From contig JAAVVA010000006.1 in NCBI GenBank assembly GCA_018449715.1, positions 248,001-312,000 of the forward strand: DNA of 64,000 bases, in the 5' to 3' direction. The position numbers and the translations under genes were made by a program. The number at the start of each line of letters is the position of its first letter. The first letter of the stretch is position 1. The notes beneath the pieces are model-generated. The model searched no databases. It had not been told where the DNA came from and saw only the letters and a list, made by a program, of their open reading frames with translations. Source of the stretch: Acidobacteriaceae bacterium dw_441 (GTDB taxonomy: Bacteria > Acidobacteriota > Terriglobia > Terriglobales > Acidobacteriaceae). This document shows positions 8,702 to 17,859 of the stretch, piece after piece.

Positions 8702-10191
8702 TCTTCTCCTCGTATCACGTGCTCGGCCACGGCCACATCGTCGAAGGGCACCGTGCCGCTCTTTAGAATCTGAACCTTCTCATGCCCTTTGCCCGCCAGC
8801 AGAACGATGTCTCCCTCGCGCGCGGACTGAATCGCAATGCGGATGGCCGCGGCGCGATCCTCTTCCACAATGCACTTGGTCCCCGTCTCCTTCACACCCG
8901 CAAAAGCCTCAGCGATGATCGCCGCAGGGTCTTCGCTGCGAGGGTTGTCACTGGTCAGTACGACGAGATCGCTTCCCTCACCCGCAGCACGCCCCATGCG
9001 AGGACGCTTCGTGCGGTCGCGGTCCCCACCGCAGCCGAAGAGAGTGATGACGCGGCCATTGTGGTCCCGCACAAGCTCTCGCGCCAGCACGATCAGATTC
9101 CGCAAGGCATCGTCAGTGTGGGCGTAATCAACCACCACGGTAACGCCGTTGTTCGACGGGACGACCTCGAACCTGCCCGGAACCTGCGCCCCCGTGCTCG
9201 CCGCATGAGCAATCTCATCGAGCGTCAGGCCACGCGCCCACGCCGCAGCCGAAGCCGCAAGCAGGTTGTAGATGTTCACGCGTCCCGTCAGCGGCGACTG
9301 TATCGCAATGCTTCCGGCAGGAGTCTTCATCGTGAAGCGCGTATCCCCGGCGCGCATCTGTACGTCTTCGGCGCGGAACTCCGCCATAGCGCTGAACCCG
9401 TAGCGGATCAACCGCGAACGGTCGATGCTTTCAGCAAGCCTCTCTCCATAAGGATCGTCCACATTGACAACAGCGACACGAGGAGGAGGAACTCCGACTC
9501 CTTCAAACAGCCGCACCTTCGCGCTAAAGTAGTTCTCCATCGTGCCGTGAAAATCGAGGTGGTCCTGTGTGAGATTGGTGAAGACCGCAACATCGACGGG
9601 CAGACCCCACACACGCTCCTGCTCGAGCGCGTGGCTCGACATCTCCATCACGGCCTCGGTCGCGCCCGCCTTCACCCCATCGCGGAACAGCTCAAGCACA
9701 TCTCGCGACTCCGGCGTCGTGTGCGGGGATTCGCGCACCTCCCCCGCGATGTGCGTTTCGATGGTGCCAATCAGAACACACTTGCGATGGACGCTCTTGA
9801 GAAGAGCCTCCACAAGAAATGCCGTCGTCGTCTTGCCGTTGGTGCCAGTTACGCCGGTCAGCGCGAGATGCCTTTGCGGATGCTCGAAGACAACCGAGGA
9901 TGCCTCCGCAAGAGCGCGACGTCCATACTCTACCAGCGCTGCGCCAACTGATGCATACTCACGACGAAGGCGCTCGTAGACTTCCTGGGAGTCGGTGATG
10001 ATCGCCACAGCACCTTGTGCAATCGCCGCATCGATGAATCGGTTTCCATCTACTGTGCCGCCGCGCATCGCGACGAAGATATCTCCCGCCTGAACTCGTC
10101 GAGAATCGTACTGAACGCTGCGAACGGCAGGCGTTTCTGCTTCGGCAAAGTGGACCGCATGGACCTCGCGAAGCACGTCATTCCAGTTCAT
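8698..10191 (-). CDS. murE: UDP-MurNAc-L-Ala-D-Glu:meso-diaminopimelate ligase
   Basis: ATP-dependent ligase adding the third amino acid to the peptidoglycan stem peptide. The P-loop VTGTNGKTTTAFLVEALL is near residue 115. The substrate motif D-N-P-R-S-E (in LTSDNPRSEDP, about residue 408) is the form that selects meso-diaminopimelate rather than lysine, so the cell wall should be DAP-type. I favour the ATG at 10191 over an in-frame TTG six bases earlier; no strong ribosome binding site helps decide. Overlaps murF by four bases and lies about 37 bp downstream of ftsI. Confidence 0.96.
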   Translation of the reverse strand: MNWNDVLREVHAVHFAEAETPAVRSVQYDSRRVQAGDIFVAMRGGTVDGNRFIDAAIAQGAVAIITDSQEVYERLRREYASVGAALVEYGRRALAEASSVVFEHPQRHLALTGVTGTNGKTTTAFLVEALLKSVHRKCVLIGTIETHIAGEVRESPHTTPESRDVLELFRDGVKAGATEAVMEMSSHALEQERVWGLPVDVAVFTNLTQDHLDFHGTMENYFSAKVRLFEGVGVPPPRVAVVNVDDPYGERLAESIDRSRLIRYGFSAMAEFRAEDVQMRAGDTRFTMKTPAGSIAIQSPLTGRVNIYNLLAASAAAWARGLTLDEIAHAASTGAQVPGRFEVVPSNNGVTVVVDYAHTDDALRNLIVLARELVRDHNGRVITLFGCGGDRDRTKRPRMGRAAGEGSDLVVLTSDNPRSEDPAAIIAEAFAGVKETGTKCIVEEDRAAAIRIAIQSAREGDIVLLAGKGHEKVQILKSGTVPFDDVAVAEHVIRGEE

Positions 10192-10227
10192 ATGCAATGA
10201 TTTTATGCGCTCAGGAGGACGAGATGC

Positions 10228-12564
10228 TTACCGCTTGAACCGCACAATAACCTCGGTTCCCGCCGGAACCATCGTTCCCGCCGCAGGAGCCTGGTCGCTG
10301 GCAAGACCGCTGCCGACCGGCTGCACACGAAGCCCGGCCTGATCCGCCTTCTCAACCACGGTTCTCAGAGAGCCTCCGACAAAAGCAGGGACCGCGACGC
10401 GGTGCGTTGCGTCGACCACGACTCCGCCATCGCCGCGAACCTGCACGGCGGGAGCAATCTTCGGAACTGGCATTGCGGCAGAAGCATTCTGCTCTGCATC
10501 GCTGCCTGCGCGAAAGGAAGCAAGCACCTTCTCCGGCAGCAGGCTCACCAGTTTATTTGAGCCGGAGGCGGAAGGAGTCTTCAACTTCGTATCCGAGGTC
10601 TTCGTCGTGAGAGCGGACTTGTCATCGACATCAGCCACAACCGGCGCAACGCCATTCACCGAGGCACGAAGCGGATCGTCTTCAGGCAGGTTATTGATGT
10701 CCGCATACATCTTATTGATGTCGGTAACATTCTCCGAGGGAGAGTCCTCATCCACCTCGTTCGCCGCGAGCATGATCTGCTTGTTGGTCTTCAGAGGCTG
10801 ATCGTGCGGCACGCCGAGATACTCAAGCACCTGCTGAGCGACCTCGGCAAAGACGGGAGCGCTGGTCGTGCCTCCATAACGCGTACCAACCGTGGGAGTA
10901 TCGATCACAACAGCTATGGAGATTGCGGGACTACTGACCGGCGCAAATCCTGCAAAGCTGGCAACCAGCTTCGTGTGGGAATAGGTATGCGTTGCAGGAT
11001 CGATCTTCTGTGCAGTACCGGTCTTTCCGGCTGAGCTATAGCCATTGAGGGTAGCCAGCTTACCCGTTCCTTCGGTGACAATGCCCTGCATCATCATCCG
11101 CATCTTCGCCGAGGTGATCTCCTTGATCACGCGATGCGCTCCGTCCGGCAACTGCGCCGGAAGCTGGTTGGAAGGCCGGAAGGAGATAGGCTTCAGGCGA
11201 GGGTCACCCTTCATCTGGTCGGTCGAAGCGAGCAGGACGTGCGGCGGCATGTAGACCCCACCGTTCGCGATGCTGCTCACCATCGTCACAAGCTGTACCG
11301 GGGTCACACCAATCTCCTGGCCGATGGCGAGCGACAGGATGCTGGTCGCATCCCATTTGCGCGGATTACGCAGAAGGCCACGCGTCTCGCTGGGAAGCTC
11401 GATGCCCGAACGGTCTCCGAAACCGAAGGAACGCAGGTAATCGTAGAACTTCTGATTCCCCAGCTTCAGCGCCATCTTCGCGGCGCCCACGTCGCTCGAA
11501 TGCTCAAGAGCGTACTGCACCGTCACGCGGCCAAAGTGGTCGCTCTTATCGTCGTGCAACGTGCGGCCATACATTGTCATGGCTCCGCCCTGGCAGTCGA
11601 CGATATCGGTTGGCTCCACTCCTGCGGCATCGAGTGCGGCAGCATATGTCGCCAGCTTGAAGGTCGAGCCAGGCTCGTAGACATCGCTCACCGCGAGGTT
11701 CTGCAGCACGCTCGCGTCCATGTGGCGCTTGTCGTTCGGATTGAAGCGCGGGGAGATGGCAAGCGCGAGGATCTGCCCGGTGTGCGGGTCCTGCACGACC
11801 ACCGTACCGTGCGCGGCCTTCATCTTCTCCATCTGGGCGTCGAGAGCGCGCTCGGCGATGTACTGAATATTCGCGTCAATCGAGAGCACGAGATTTTCTC
11901 CCGGCATCGGCTGGCTCTCTTCGCTGCCGAGGACGTGGCGCTTCGCATCGACCGCGGTCATCACGTGGCCAGGCGTACCGTGCATCTCGTCGTCGAACTC
12001 GCGCTCAAGGCCGCCGAGACCAGTGTCGTCCGTGCCGACGTAACCGAGCACCTGCGCTGCAAGATCGTTGCTCGGATAGAAGCGTTTGAACTCCTTCTGA
12101 AAGTAGACACCCTTCAGATTCATCTCGCGCACGCGTGTCGCCGTCTCAGCGTCCACGCGGCGAGCCACCCACGCGAAATTGCGTGAGGCGTTGAAGCGTG
12201 CCAGCATCTGGTGCTCGGAGGTGAAGTTGTCTCTGTCGTCGTGAACGATCTTCGCGAGAATCTCCGCCGTCGATGCGCGGTTCTCTCCCAGTTCGCTTGG
12301 AACCGCGTAGATGCTGTCCACCAGCACCGTCATCGCCAGTTCCTTCAGGTTGCGGTCGTAAAGCACGCCGCGCCGGGGAGCGACCTCGAAGGTGCGCTGC
12401 TGCTGCCTTGCCGCTCGCTCGACAAAGTCGCCGTGCCGGATCACCTGCAGCCAGAGAAGCCTTGTACCAAGAGCCACTGTCCAGAAGATAAAAAACAGCG
12501 CCACGTAGACAAACCGGATTCTCCGTATCGGAGCGGTCAACGTCTGACGGGGCGCTGTCTTCAT
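10228..12564 (-). CDS. ftsI: Division-specific penicillin-binding protein with PASTA domain
   Basis: Class B penicillin-binding protein (PBP3/FtsI type), 778 residues, the septal peptidoglycan transpeptidase. One N-terminal membrane anchor (F-V-Y-V-A-L-F-F-I-F-W-T-V-A-L-G, about 19-34), dimerisation domain, then the transpeptidase domain with the active serine in S-T-F-K (Ser300-Lys303), the second motif as S-S-D, and K-T-G at Lys514. The second motif is usually S-x-N; Asp here is a variant. After a 100-residue linker a single PASTA domain closes the protein (about 715-778). E. coli FtsI has none, whereas PASTA tails occur in Bacillus-type and acidobacterial homologues. Lies 58 bp downstream of ftsL. 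ATG start. Confidence 0.93.
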   Translation of the reverse strand: MKTAPRQTLTAPIRRIRFVYVALFFIFWTVALGTRLLWLQVIRHGDFVERAARQQQRTFEVAPRRGVLYDRNLKELAMTVLVDSIYAVPSELGENRASTAEILAKIVHDDRDNFTSEHQMLARFNASRNFAWVARRVDAETATRVREMNLKGVYFQKEFKRFYPSNDLAAQVLGYVGTDDTGLGGLEREFDDEMHGTPGHVMTAVDAKRHVLGSEESQPMPGENLVLSIDANIQYIAERALDAQMEKMKAAHGTVVVQDPHTGQILALAISPRFNPNDKRHMDASVLQNLAVSDVYEPGSTFKLATYAAALDAAGVEPTDIVDCQGGAMTMYGRTLHDDKSDHFGRVTVQYALEHSSDVGAAKMALKLGNQKFYDYLRSFGFGDRSGIELPSETRGLLRNPRKWDATSILSLAIGQEIGVTPVQLVTMVSSIANGGVYMPPHVLLASTDQMKGDPRLKPISFRPSNQLPAQLPDGAHRVIKEITSAKMRMMMQGIVTEGTGKLATLNGYSSAGKTGTAQKIDPATHTYSHTKLVASFAGFAPVSSPAISIAVVIDTPTVGTRYGGTTSAPVFAEVAQQVLEYLGVPHDQPLKTNKQIMLAANEVDEDSPSENVTDINKMYADINNLPEDDPLRASVNGVAPVVADVDDKSALTTKTSDTKLKTPSASGSNKLVSLLPEKVLASFRAGSDAEQNASAAMPVPKIAPAVQVRGDGGVVVDATHRVAVPAFVGGSLRTVVEKADQAGLRVQPVGSGLASDQAPAAGTMVPAGTEVIVRFKR

Positions 12565-12622
12565 CTTCGGTGTTCCAATCTTTTTATTTCTACGAATTCA
12601 TTCTCCGCTGGGCGATGGACTT

Positions 12623-13147
12623 TTATCGAACCGCAACGATTTTAGGAGCATCCGCCTCGGCCCATACCGCGCCCGACTTGCTTCCATCGGGACGAACCAC
12701 CTGTCCGGGCGCCGGAGCATCAAGACCAAGCTGCTTGGCAATCTTGTCGATGCGCTCAGGGTCGGTGAGCTGCGCCTCGTTCAAGCGAAGCTGGCGGTTC
12801 TCCTCGCGCATCTGCTCGACCTGCTGCTTCTGAGCCTCAACGCGGTAGCCGATCTCGATCGCCATGAAGTGCTGCCAGACGTAAACCATCACCAGCACGA
12901 ACAACATGCTCATGGCCACGGTGAACTGCCGCATCTCGCGGCGGCGCTCAGGGTCGTCGGCCTTCACCAGGCGCGTGTTGTCGAGGTGCTTGGCGAAGAA
13001 GACCTCGGGCGTGGGACCGCGGCGCGCCTTGCGCTGCGTCTCGTACAACGAACGGTTGCGCTCTGCCACAGACTCTGCGCGGCGACGCGGCCTTGTCGTC
13101 GCTCCCATCATCTCGATCTGTTGTCCTGCCATCACCGACGTTGCCAT
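12623..13147 (-). CDS. ftsL: Cell-division protein FtsL-like
   Basis: 174-residue bitopic protein in the dcw position of FtsL, between rsmH and ftsI. It has a charged cytoplasmic N-terminus of about 75 residues, longer than in E. coli FtsL, one membrane segment (F-T-V-A-M-S-M-L-F-V-L-V-M-V-Y-V-W) and a coiled-coil-like periplasmic region rich in Glu/Gln (about 100-125). The later L-T-D-P-E-R-I-D-K-I-A-K-Q-L-G-L segment is the FtsL-family signature. FtsL works with FtsB/DivIC and FtsQ to activate FtsWI. The ATG at 13147 has GAGG six bases upstream; an adjacent GTG at 13150 is possible. Confidence 0.85.
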   Translation of the reverse strand: MATSVMAGQQIEMMGATTRPRRRAESVAERNRSLYETQRKARRGPTPEVFFAKHLDNTRLVKADDPERRREMRQFTVAMSMLFVLVMVYVWQHFMAIEIGYRVEAQKQQVEQMREENRQLRLNEAQLTDPERIDKIAKQLGLDAPAPGQVVRPDGSKSGAVWAEADAPKIVAVR

Positions 13148-13355
13148 CACGCACCTCTCAAAACTTCTTCTGCCCTGCTTCTTCTTACGAACTTTCTACT
13201 TCTTACCGCTCTCCTCAATAACGAAACCGGACCGGAGTTGCTATTGGAGGATGGGACTTTTTACTACTGGTTGTCTTTCGCCTGAAAGCACGGTGGGACA
13301 ACCCCGGTCCGATCACTTGTCTGTTCCCCTGTGCTGCGGGAACCAAAAGCCGTAC

Positions 13356-14249
13356 TCAAACCTTGCCTGCCGCCCGCAGTTTCGCGCTTCTCGACCGCGG
13401 GTTTCGCCGCTCTTCCTCTTCCCCGGCGACGACCAGCTTCTTCGTCAATACCTCGTACACTTTGTTCCGTCCAGCTTCGCGGAACGCGTCCTTCACCAGC
13501 CGGTCCTCCAGAGAGTGGAAGCTGATCACCACCAGCCTTCCTCCCGGCTTCAGAAGAGAGGGCGCGCTCTCAAGCAGCGTCCTGATCTCTCCCAGTTCGT
13601 CATTCACTCGAATTCGAAGCGCTTGAAAGGTTCGTGTCGCAGGATGAATCTTTTCGCCTTTCATTGCTGGGGCCGCGGCCGATACGACTCTTGCCAGTTC
13701 CGCCGTCGTCGTAATCGGCCGGGCCCTCACAATGGCTCTGGCGATTCTCCGCGACCTCCTTTCCTCTCCGAATTCGTAAATCAGGTCGGCGAGCTCGTTT
13801 TCGTCTTCCTGATTTACCACTTGCTCGGCCGTCTCCCCCGTGCGTGTATCCATCCGCATATCCAGGGGGCCTTCCGACCGAAAACTGAATCCTCTGTGCG
13901 CCTCGTCGAGCTGCAGGCTGCTGACTCCAAAGTCAGCCAACAGACCGTCCAGACTTGCCGGCTCGATCTCGTTCGCTGCCTCGGAGAAGGCCTTTGGCAC
14001 CAGCCGAACCTCCGGCATCGCCTCGCCCAGCTCCGAGCGAAGCTCTTCAAGCCTCGCCTTCGCCAGCTCCATCGCCTCGGGGTCGCGGTCGAAGGCGATC
14101 AGCCTTCCCTTCGGCCCCAGCCTCCTCGCAATCTCCGAGGAATGCCCGGCGAGCCCAAGCGTCGCATCTACATAAACGCCGCCCGGCCGCACATTGAGGT
14201 ACTCCAAAACTTCATCTAAAAGAACCGGCACATGCTGCGGTTTCGTCAT
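13356..14249 (-). CDS. rsmH: 16S rRNA (cytosine1402-N4)-methyltransferase
   Basis: SAM-dependent methyltransferase (RsmH, formerly MraW), 297 residues, which N4-methylates C1402 of 16S rRNA. Visible signatures: H-V-P-V-L-L-D-E-V near the N-terminus, the SAM loop D-A-T-L-G-L-A-G-H-S, A-F-D-R-D-P-E-A, the A-D-F-G-V-S-S-L-Q-L-D block, P-L-D-M-R-M-D and the C-terminal S-F-H-S-L-E-D-R. In many bacteria the SAM loop reads LGGGGHS; LGLAGHS is a mild variant. Second gene of the dcw run, 39 bp downstream of mraZ and about 208 bp upstream of ftsL. That gap shows no gene. Confidence 0.95.
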   Translation of the reverse strand: MTKPQHVPVLLDEVLEYLNVRPGGVYVDATLGLAGHSSEIARRLGPKGRLIAFDRDPEAMELAKARLEELRSELGEAMPEVRLVPKAFSEAANEIEPASLDGLLADFGVSSLQLDEAHRGFSFRSEGPLDMRMDTRTGETAEQVVNQEDENELADLIYEFGEERRSRRIARAIVRARPITTTAELARVVSAAAPAMKGEKIHPATRTFQALRIRVNDELGEIRTLLESAPSLLKPGGRLVVISFHSLEDRLVKDAFREAGRNKVYEVLTKKLVVAGEEEERRNPRSRSAKLRAAGKV

Positions 14250-14288
14250 CGTTCTCCGCCTTCTGTGCTGCCCCTGGGGGCCAAATCC

Positions 14289-14729
14289 TTACAAACCAAA
14301 ATCTGCCAGCGCTGCCATGTCGGCTTCGCTCATCGGCTGAGCCTCAAGCTCGGCCTTGAACGAGTCGTGGTTGACGACCTCAAGAAACGTCTGCGAACCC
14401 AGCACGACGACGTCCCCCATCACCTTTGCCGACTCCCGCAGGAGCTGCGGCAACAGCAGCCGGCCCTGCGCGTCGATCTCCGTCATCTGGCCGTAGTAGT
14501 TCGTCACGTCCAGAAACTTCTTCTTCGCCGGGTTCATGGAAGGGATCGCGGCCAGCTTCTCCTCGATCTTTTCCCACTCCTTCAGCGGGTAAATCTCTGC
14601 CCGCTTCCCGTCCTTGCTGGTGATGTAGAACTGAGGCCCGTAAAGCTCATCTACCCGGCGCTTGAACTCAGCCGGAAGCTTCAGCCGGCCTTTTTCGTCC
14701 ACGCGAGTTGGGTGATTTCCGCGAAACAT
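14289..14729 (-). CDS. mraZ: MraZ transcriptional regulator
   Basis: First gene of the dcw cluster; MraZ is a ring-forming DNA-binding protein of the AbrB/SpoVT swapped-hairpin type that controls its own operon. 146 residues with two MraZ repeats: M-F-R-G-N-H-P-T-R-V-D-E-K-G-R-L-K-L-P at the N-terminus and T-E-I-D-A-Q-G-R-L-L-L-P in the middle. ATG start with GAGG six bases upstream. The repeat array at 14817-14863 matches the form of known MraZ operators and lies about 90 bp upstream, supporting autoregulation. Confidence 0.95.
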   Translation of the reverse strand: MFRGNHPTRVDEKGRLKLPAEFKRRVDELYGPQFYITSKDGKRAEIYPLKEWEKIEEKLAAIPSMNPAKKKFLDVTNYYGQMTEIDAQGRLLLPQLLRESAKVMGDVVVLGSQTFLEVVNHDSFKAELEAQPMSEADMAALADFGL

Positions 14730-14816
14730 GACAACCTCGATCCCTGCTACTACTTCCAGCGTTGGAAGTTGGCGGGTGGTAGAGGTAGACTTGGCTCAAA
14801 TCTTGCTGGCCTTAGT

Positions 14817-14863
14817 CCCCTTTGGACCACTTTTTACCACTTCCGTCCACATCGTCTCCCAGA
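14817..14863 (-). promoter_or_regulatory. MraZ-box repeat array upstream of mraZ
   Basis: Read on the minus strand there are five 7-mers at an exact 10-bp period: a degenerate TCTGGGA, then GATGTGG, GAAGTGG, AAAGTGG and AAAGGGG, separated by 3-nt spacers. This is the form of the MraZ operator described in Mollicutes (AAAGTGK-N3 repeats) and agrees with the TGGGN5 repeats of E. coli. The position, 88 to 134 bp upstream of the mraZ start, suits autoregulation of the dcw operon. Binding is inferred, not shown. Confidence 0.75.
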
Positions 14864-15075
14864 CCGGGGGCCATGTAAAGCACGGAATTTGAAATAAAGT
14901 GCATGATTCCCACAATGAAATGTGGAAATCTCAGGGAGTTGGGTAAACCAAAGAGATAACCCCTACATATTGTGTTGCCGAAGTCGGTTCATACCCATAC
15001 TGTCACTTGCGGACCAGCGGGGACATTTGATAGGCGAAAAAAAGGCGAAAGCAACGCCCCAGTCACCCGGCGACT
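14864..15075. other. Gene-free stretch between mraZ promoter region and DUF2127 gene
   Basis: Together with 14730-14863 this makes a 346-bp stretch without a gene. Apart from the MraZ-box array I see AT-richer sequence suited to a mraZ promoter and no convincing small gene or strong terminator hairpin. Confidence 0.5.
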
Positions 15076-15609
15076 CTAACGCGCCCTGTCAAACTCCCTC
15101 TTCTTTTTAAGAAGCCAGACAATATAACCGAGCACTGCCAGGTTGATGAGCAGCAGGCTCAAGCGGAACCAGTTCGGGTGACGGCTCAGCTCGAAGAGCT
15201 CCCAGGGAAGGAAGGAAACGGTCAGGATGAGGGTGAGGTACTCGGCCCAGACCTTTTCTAGCATCAGTCCGATGCCCTCGGTGAGAGCCAGCGCAGAGTA
15301 AGCGAAGGTGGCAAGGCTGATCTGCTTCAGGCGGTGCGCATCGATCAGGTCCACCTTGTCGAGCAGCAGGGTGACGATCTTGCTCTCGGGGTCGAACTTG
15401 AACATCGACGCGATTCGAAGAACCTCATCGCCAAGATCCTTGTGAAGCAGGTGAATCGCTCCAAAGCCCAATAGGAAAAAGAAAATCGCCTTCCCGAGCT
15501 TGAAGAGGCCGATCATCAACAGACCGCGATCGTGATGCCGCCGTTCCATCTTCATGATGCCTGTCTTCGGCTGCGTCCAGCTCTGGTCCGACGTAAGATC
15601 GCTTTCCAT
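15076..15609 (-). CDS. DUF2127 family membrane protein
   Basis: 177-residue membrane protein with about four hydrophobic segments: L-L-M-I-G-L-F-K-L-G-K-A-I-F-F-F-L-L-G near residue 30, a central A-T-F-A-Y-S-A-L-A-L-T-E-G-I-G-L region, then L-T-L-I-L-T-V-S-F-L-P-W-E-L-F-E and a final L-L-I-N-L-A-V-L-G-Y-I-V-W-L-L. The P-W-E-L-F-E and E-G-I-G-L patterns are typical of DUF2127. Function unknown. The start is not certain: ATG at 15609 lacks a good ribosome binding site, and ATG codons at 15555 and 15549 are alternatives that would drop 18-20 polar residues. Confidence 0.8.
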   Translation of the reverse strand: MESDLTSDQSWTQPKTGIMKMERRHHDRGLLMIGLFKLGKAIFFFLLGFGAIHLLHKDLGDEVLRIASMFKFDPESKIVTLLLDKVDLIDAHRLKQISLATFAYSALALTEGIGLMLEKVWAEYLTLILTVSFLPWELFELSRHPNWFRLSLLLINLAVLGYIVWLLKKKREFDRAR

Positions 15610-15691
15610 CCTGATTCTCAGTTGACGGGGTTACAGAGGAAATGTCAACGCCGCCCGCCCGCGGCGTGATCTATCTCATGCAGAATCAGCG

Positions 15692-17590
15692 TTACGAATG
15701 CTTCGCCAGAACCCGCTCCATCAGGTGCGAAAGGTAAGTCCTCGCCTTCTGCAGTGCAGCTTCGGCGTTGATGCCGTACTTCACCCGCAGCACCTCAGGC
15801 TTGCCGTGCTCGATGAAGGTGTCGGGCCAGCCGATGCGAACGACCGGGACATTCAACTCCAGCTCGCCCAAGGTCTCCATGATGGCAGAGCCGAAGCCTC
15901 CCGCGAGGACGTGATCTTCGAGGGTGATGACGAGACTGGCGCGCACTCCGAAGTCTGCGACGCAGCCGCGGTCGATAGGCTTGGCGAAGCGCGGATTGAT
16001 GACCGCAGCAGTGAAGCCCTCGTTTTCGAGCATCTGCCGCAGGCGCACCGCTTCCGGGAGCATGGCTCCAAGGCCGAAGATGGCGACATCGACGCGACCG
16101 GGGTCGCTGATGACCTCCGCCTTGCCGATCTCGAGGGCGACCGGCCTCTCCTTCACGGTAGTTCCGGGGCCGGTTCCGCGCGGATAGCGGATCGCCGAGG
16201 GACCTTCGTGCAGCATGGCCGTGTACATCATGTCCTGCAGCTCGTCCTCATCCTTCGGGACCATGTGGATGATGTTGGGGATGCTGCGAAGGTAGCTGAT
16301 GTCGAAGAGTCCGTGATGCGTCGGGCCATCGTCCCCGCTGAGTCCTCCGCGGTCCATGCAGAAGACGACGGGAAGGTTCTGAAGCGCGACGTCGTGGATG
16401 ATGGGGTCAAAGGCGCGCTGCAGGAAGGTGGAATAGATGGCGCAGAAGGGCTTGTATCCCTTGGTCGCCATGCCTGCGGCGAAGATGACCGCGTGCTCCT
16501 CTGCGATGCCCACGTCGAAGTAGCGCGCAGGATAGTGCGGGCGGAAGAGGTCGAGCGCGGTTCCGTTGGGCATCGCGGCGGTGATGGCGACGACCTTGTC
16601 GTTCATCCCGGCGAGCTTCGTCAGGCCTTCGGCAAATATCTCAGAGTAGGTCTTCTGCCCCGCGGACTTCGTCTCGCCGGACTCGGGATCGTACGGCCCA
16701 AGGCCGTGGAACTTCTTCTGCTTCTCAAGCGCGGGTTGGAAGCCGCGCCCCTTCTGGGTGATGGCGTGCAGCACGACCGGCTTGTTCTGCTGCTTGAGGA
16801 ATTTGAAGGTTTCGATGAGCAACGGAAGGTTATGGCCGTCGATGGGGCCGTAGTAGCTGAGGCCAAACTCCTCGAAGAGCATACCGGGGCCGATGAGCCC
16901 CTTGGCCGCCTCTTCCGCCTTGCGGACGACGTGGCGCGCTGCCTTGCCGCCGAACTTTTCGATCAGGCCTGTGGCCTTGTCGTGCAGGTTGCTGAAGGTA
17001 GTGTTGGCTGTGATCTTGTGAAAATACTCGGCGATGGCTCCGACGTTCTTGTCGATCGACCAGGCGTTGTCGTTGAGCACAATGATCATGCGGCGCGTCT
17101 GCGCGGCGATGTTGTTGAGCGCCTCGAAGGAGATTCCGTTGGTGAAGGCGGCATCCCCGGCCAGGGCGACGACATGCTCCGTTCCTCCCGCGAGGTCACG
17201 GGCGACCGCCATGCCGAGCGCCGCTGAAAGCGCGGTTCCGGCGTGGCCCGCTCCGAAGCTGTCGTGCTCGCTTTCGGTGCGCAGCATAAAGCCATTGAGC
17301 CCCTCGGGCTGGCGAATGGTGTGGAAACGATGCTCGCGCCCGGTAAGGAGCTTGTGGACGTAGGCCTGATGGCTGACGTCGAAGACAAAGCTGTCGGCCG
17401 GAGTATCGAAGACGTAATGGAGAGCGATGGTCAGCTCGACGACCCCGAGGTTGGGGCCGATGTGTCCGCCGGTCTTGGCGACTACGTTGATGAGGCGCTC
17501 GCGGATCTCCGCGGCAAGTTGTTCCAGCTCTGCAATTGAGAGCTTTTTAACGTCGGCAGGCGACTTGATCTTACTTAGAATCCCGTCCAT
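15692..17590 (-). CDS. dxs: 1-deoxy-D-xylulose-5-phosphate synthase
   Basis: Thiamine-diphosphate enzyme that condenses pyruvate and glyceraldehyde 3-phosphate, the first step of the MEP isoprenoid pathway. 632 residues. Seen: G-G-H-I-G-P-N-L-G-V-V-E-L, the ThDP motif G-D-A-A-F-T-N-G-I-S-F-E-A-L-N-N, the G-I-A-E-E-H-A-V motif in the central domain and R-Y-P-R-G-T-G. It departs from the E. coli form in D-V-S-H-Q and G-A-G-H-A-G-T-A-L-S-A-A-L-G (E. coli has DVGHQ and GHSSTS-type sequence), pointing to a distinct Dxs lineage, possibly shared with other environmental phyla. The ATG is preceded by AGGAAGAG. Confidence 0.93.
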   Translation of the reverse strand: MDGILSKIKSPADVKKLSIAELEQLAAEIRERLINVVAKTGGHIGPNLGVVELTIALHYVFDTPADSFVFDVSHQAYVHKLLTGREHRFHTIRQPEGLNGFMLRTESEHDSFGAGHAGTALSAALGMAVARDLAGGTEHVVALAGDAAFTNGISFEALNNIAAQTRRMIIVLNDNAWSIDKNVGAIAEYFHKITANTTFSNLHDKATGLIEKFGGKAARHVVRKAEEAAKGLIGPGMLFEEFGLSYYGPIDGHNLPLLIETFKFLKQQNKPVVLHAITQKGRGFQPALEKQKKFHGLGPYDPESGETKSAGQKTYSEIFAEGLTKLAGMNDKVVAITAAMPNGTALDLFRPHYPARYFDVGIAEEHAVIFAAGMATKGYKPFCAIYSTFLQRAFDPIIHDVALQNLPVVFCMDRGGLSGDDGPTHHGLFDISYLRSIPNIIHMVPKDEDELQDMMYTAMLHEGPSAIRYPRGTGPGTTVKERPVALEIGKAEVISDPGRVDVAIFGLGAMLPEAVRLRQMLENEGFTAAVINPRFAKPIDRGCVADFGVRASLVITLEDHVLAGGFGSAIMETLGELELNVPVVRIGWPDTFIEHGKPEVLRVKYGINAEAALQKARTYLSHLMERVLAKHS

Positions 17591-17811
17591 CTAGCTCTTC
17601 CTGAAGTAGCGCTGCTTTCCCAATCGGACATCGGGTATTTGCATCTCTTTTAATGAGACTCTTCGGCCTCTGTTTTGGACAATTTTTAAGTATAGCGATG
17701 ACCGGGATTTTTTAGTGCCATCGGAGACAGAATAGTCCTCTTTCCCGCGCCGGAGGATGGAAAATCGGGGGAATGTGGTTTGATTCCCTGAAGTTAGGCA
17801 GGAAGACGGAA

Positions 17812-17838
17812 AATCCCCGCCGTTTTGGGGCGGGGATT
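17812..17838 (-). terminator. Intrinsic terminator after the NIPSNAP gene
   Basis: Perfect 10-bp stem (AATCCCCGCC at 17812-17821, GGCGGGGATT at 17829-17838) with a 7-nt loop. On the minus strand it is followed by a short T-run. It lies just past the stop of the minus-strand NIPSNAP gene. Confidence 0.75.
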
Positions 17839-17859
17839 CCGATTCTGCGGAGGAGCCGC

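Noticed and set aside
15698..17227. Long plus-strand frame opposite dxs
   Set aside because: GC-rich antisense shadow of a secure gene; no domain signature.
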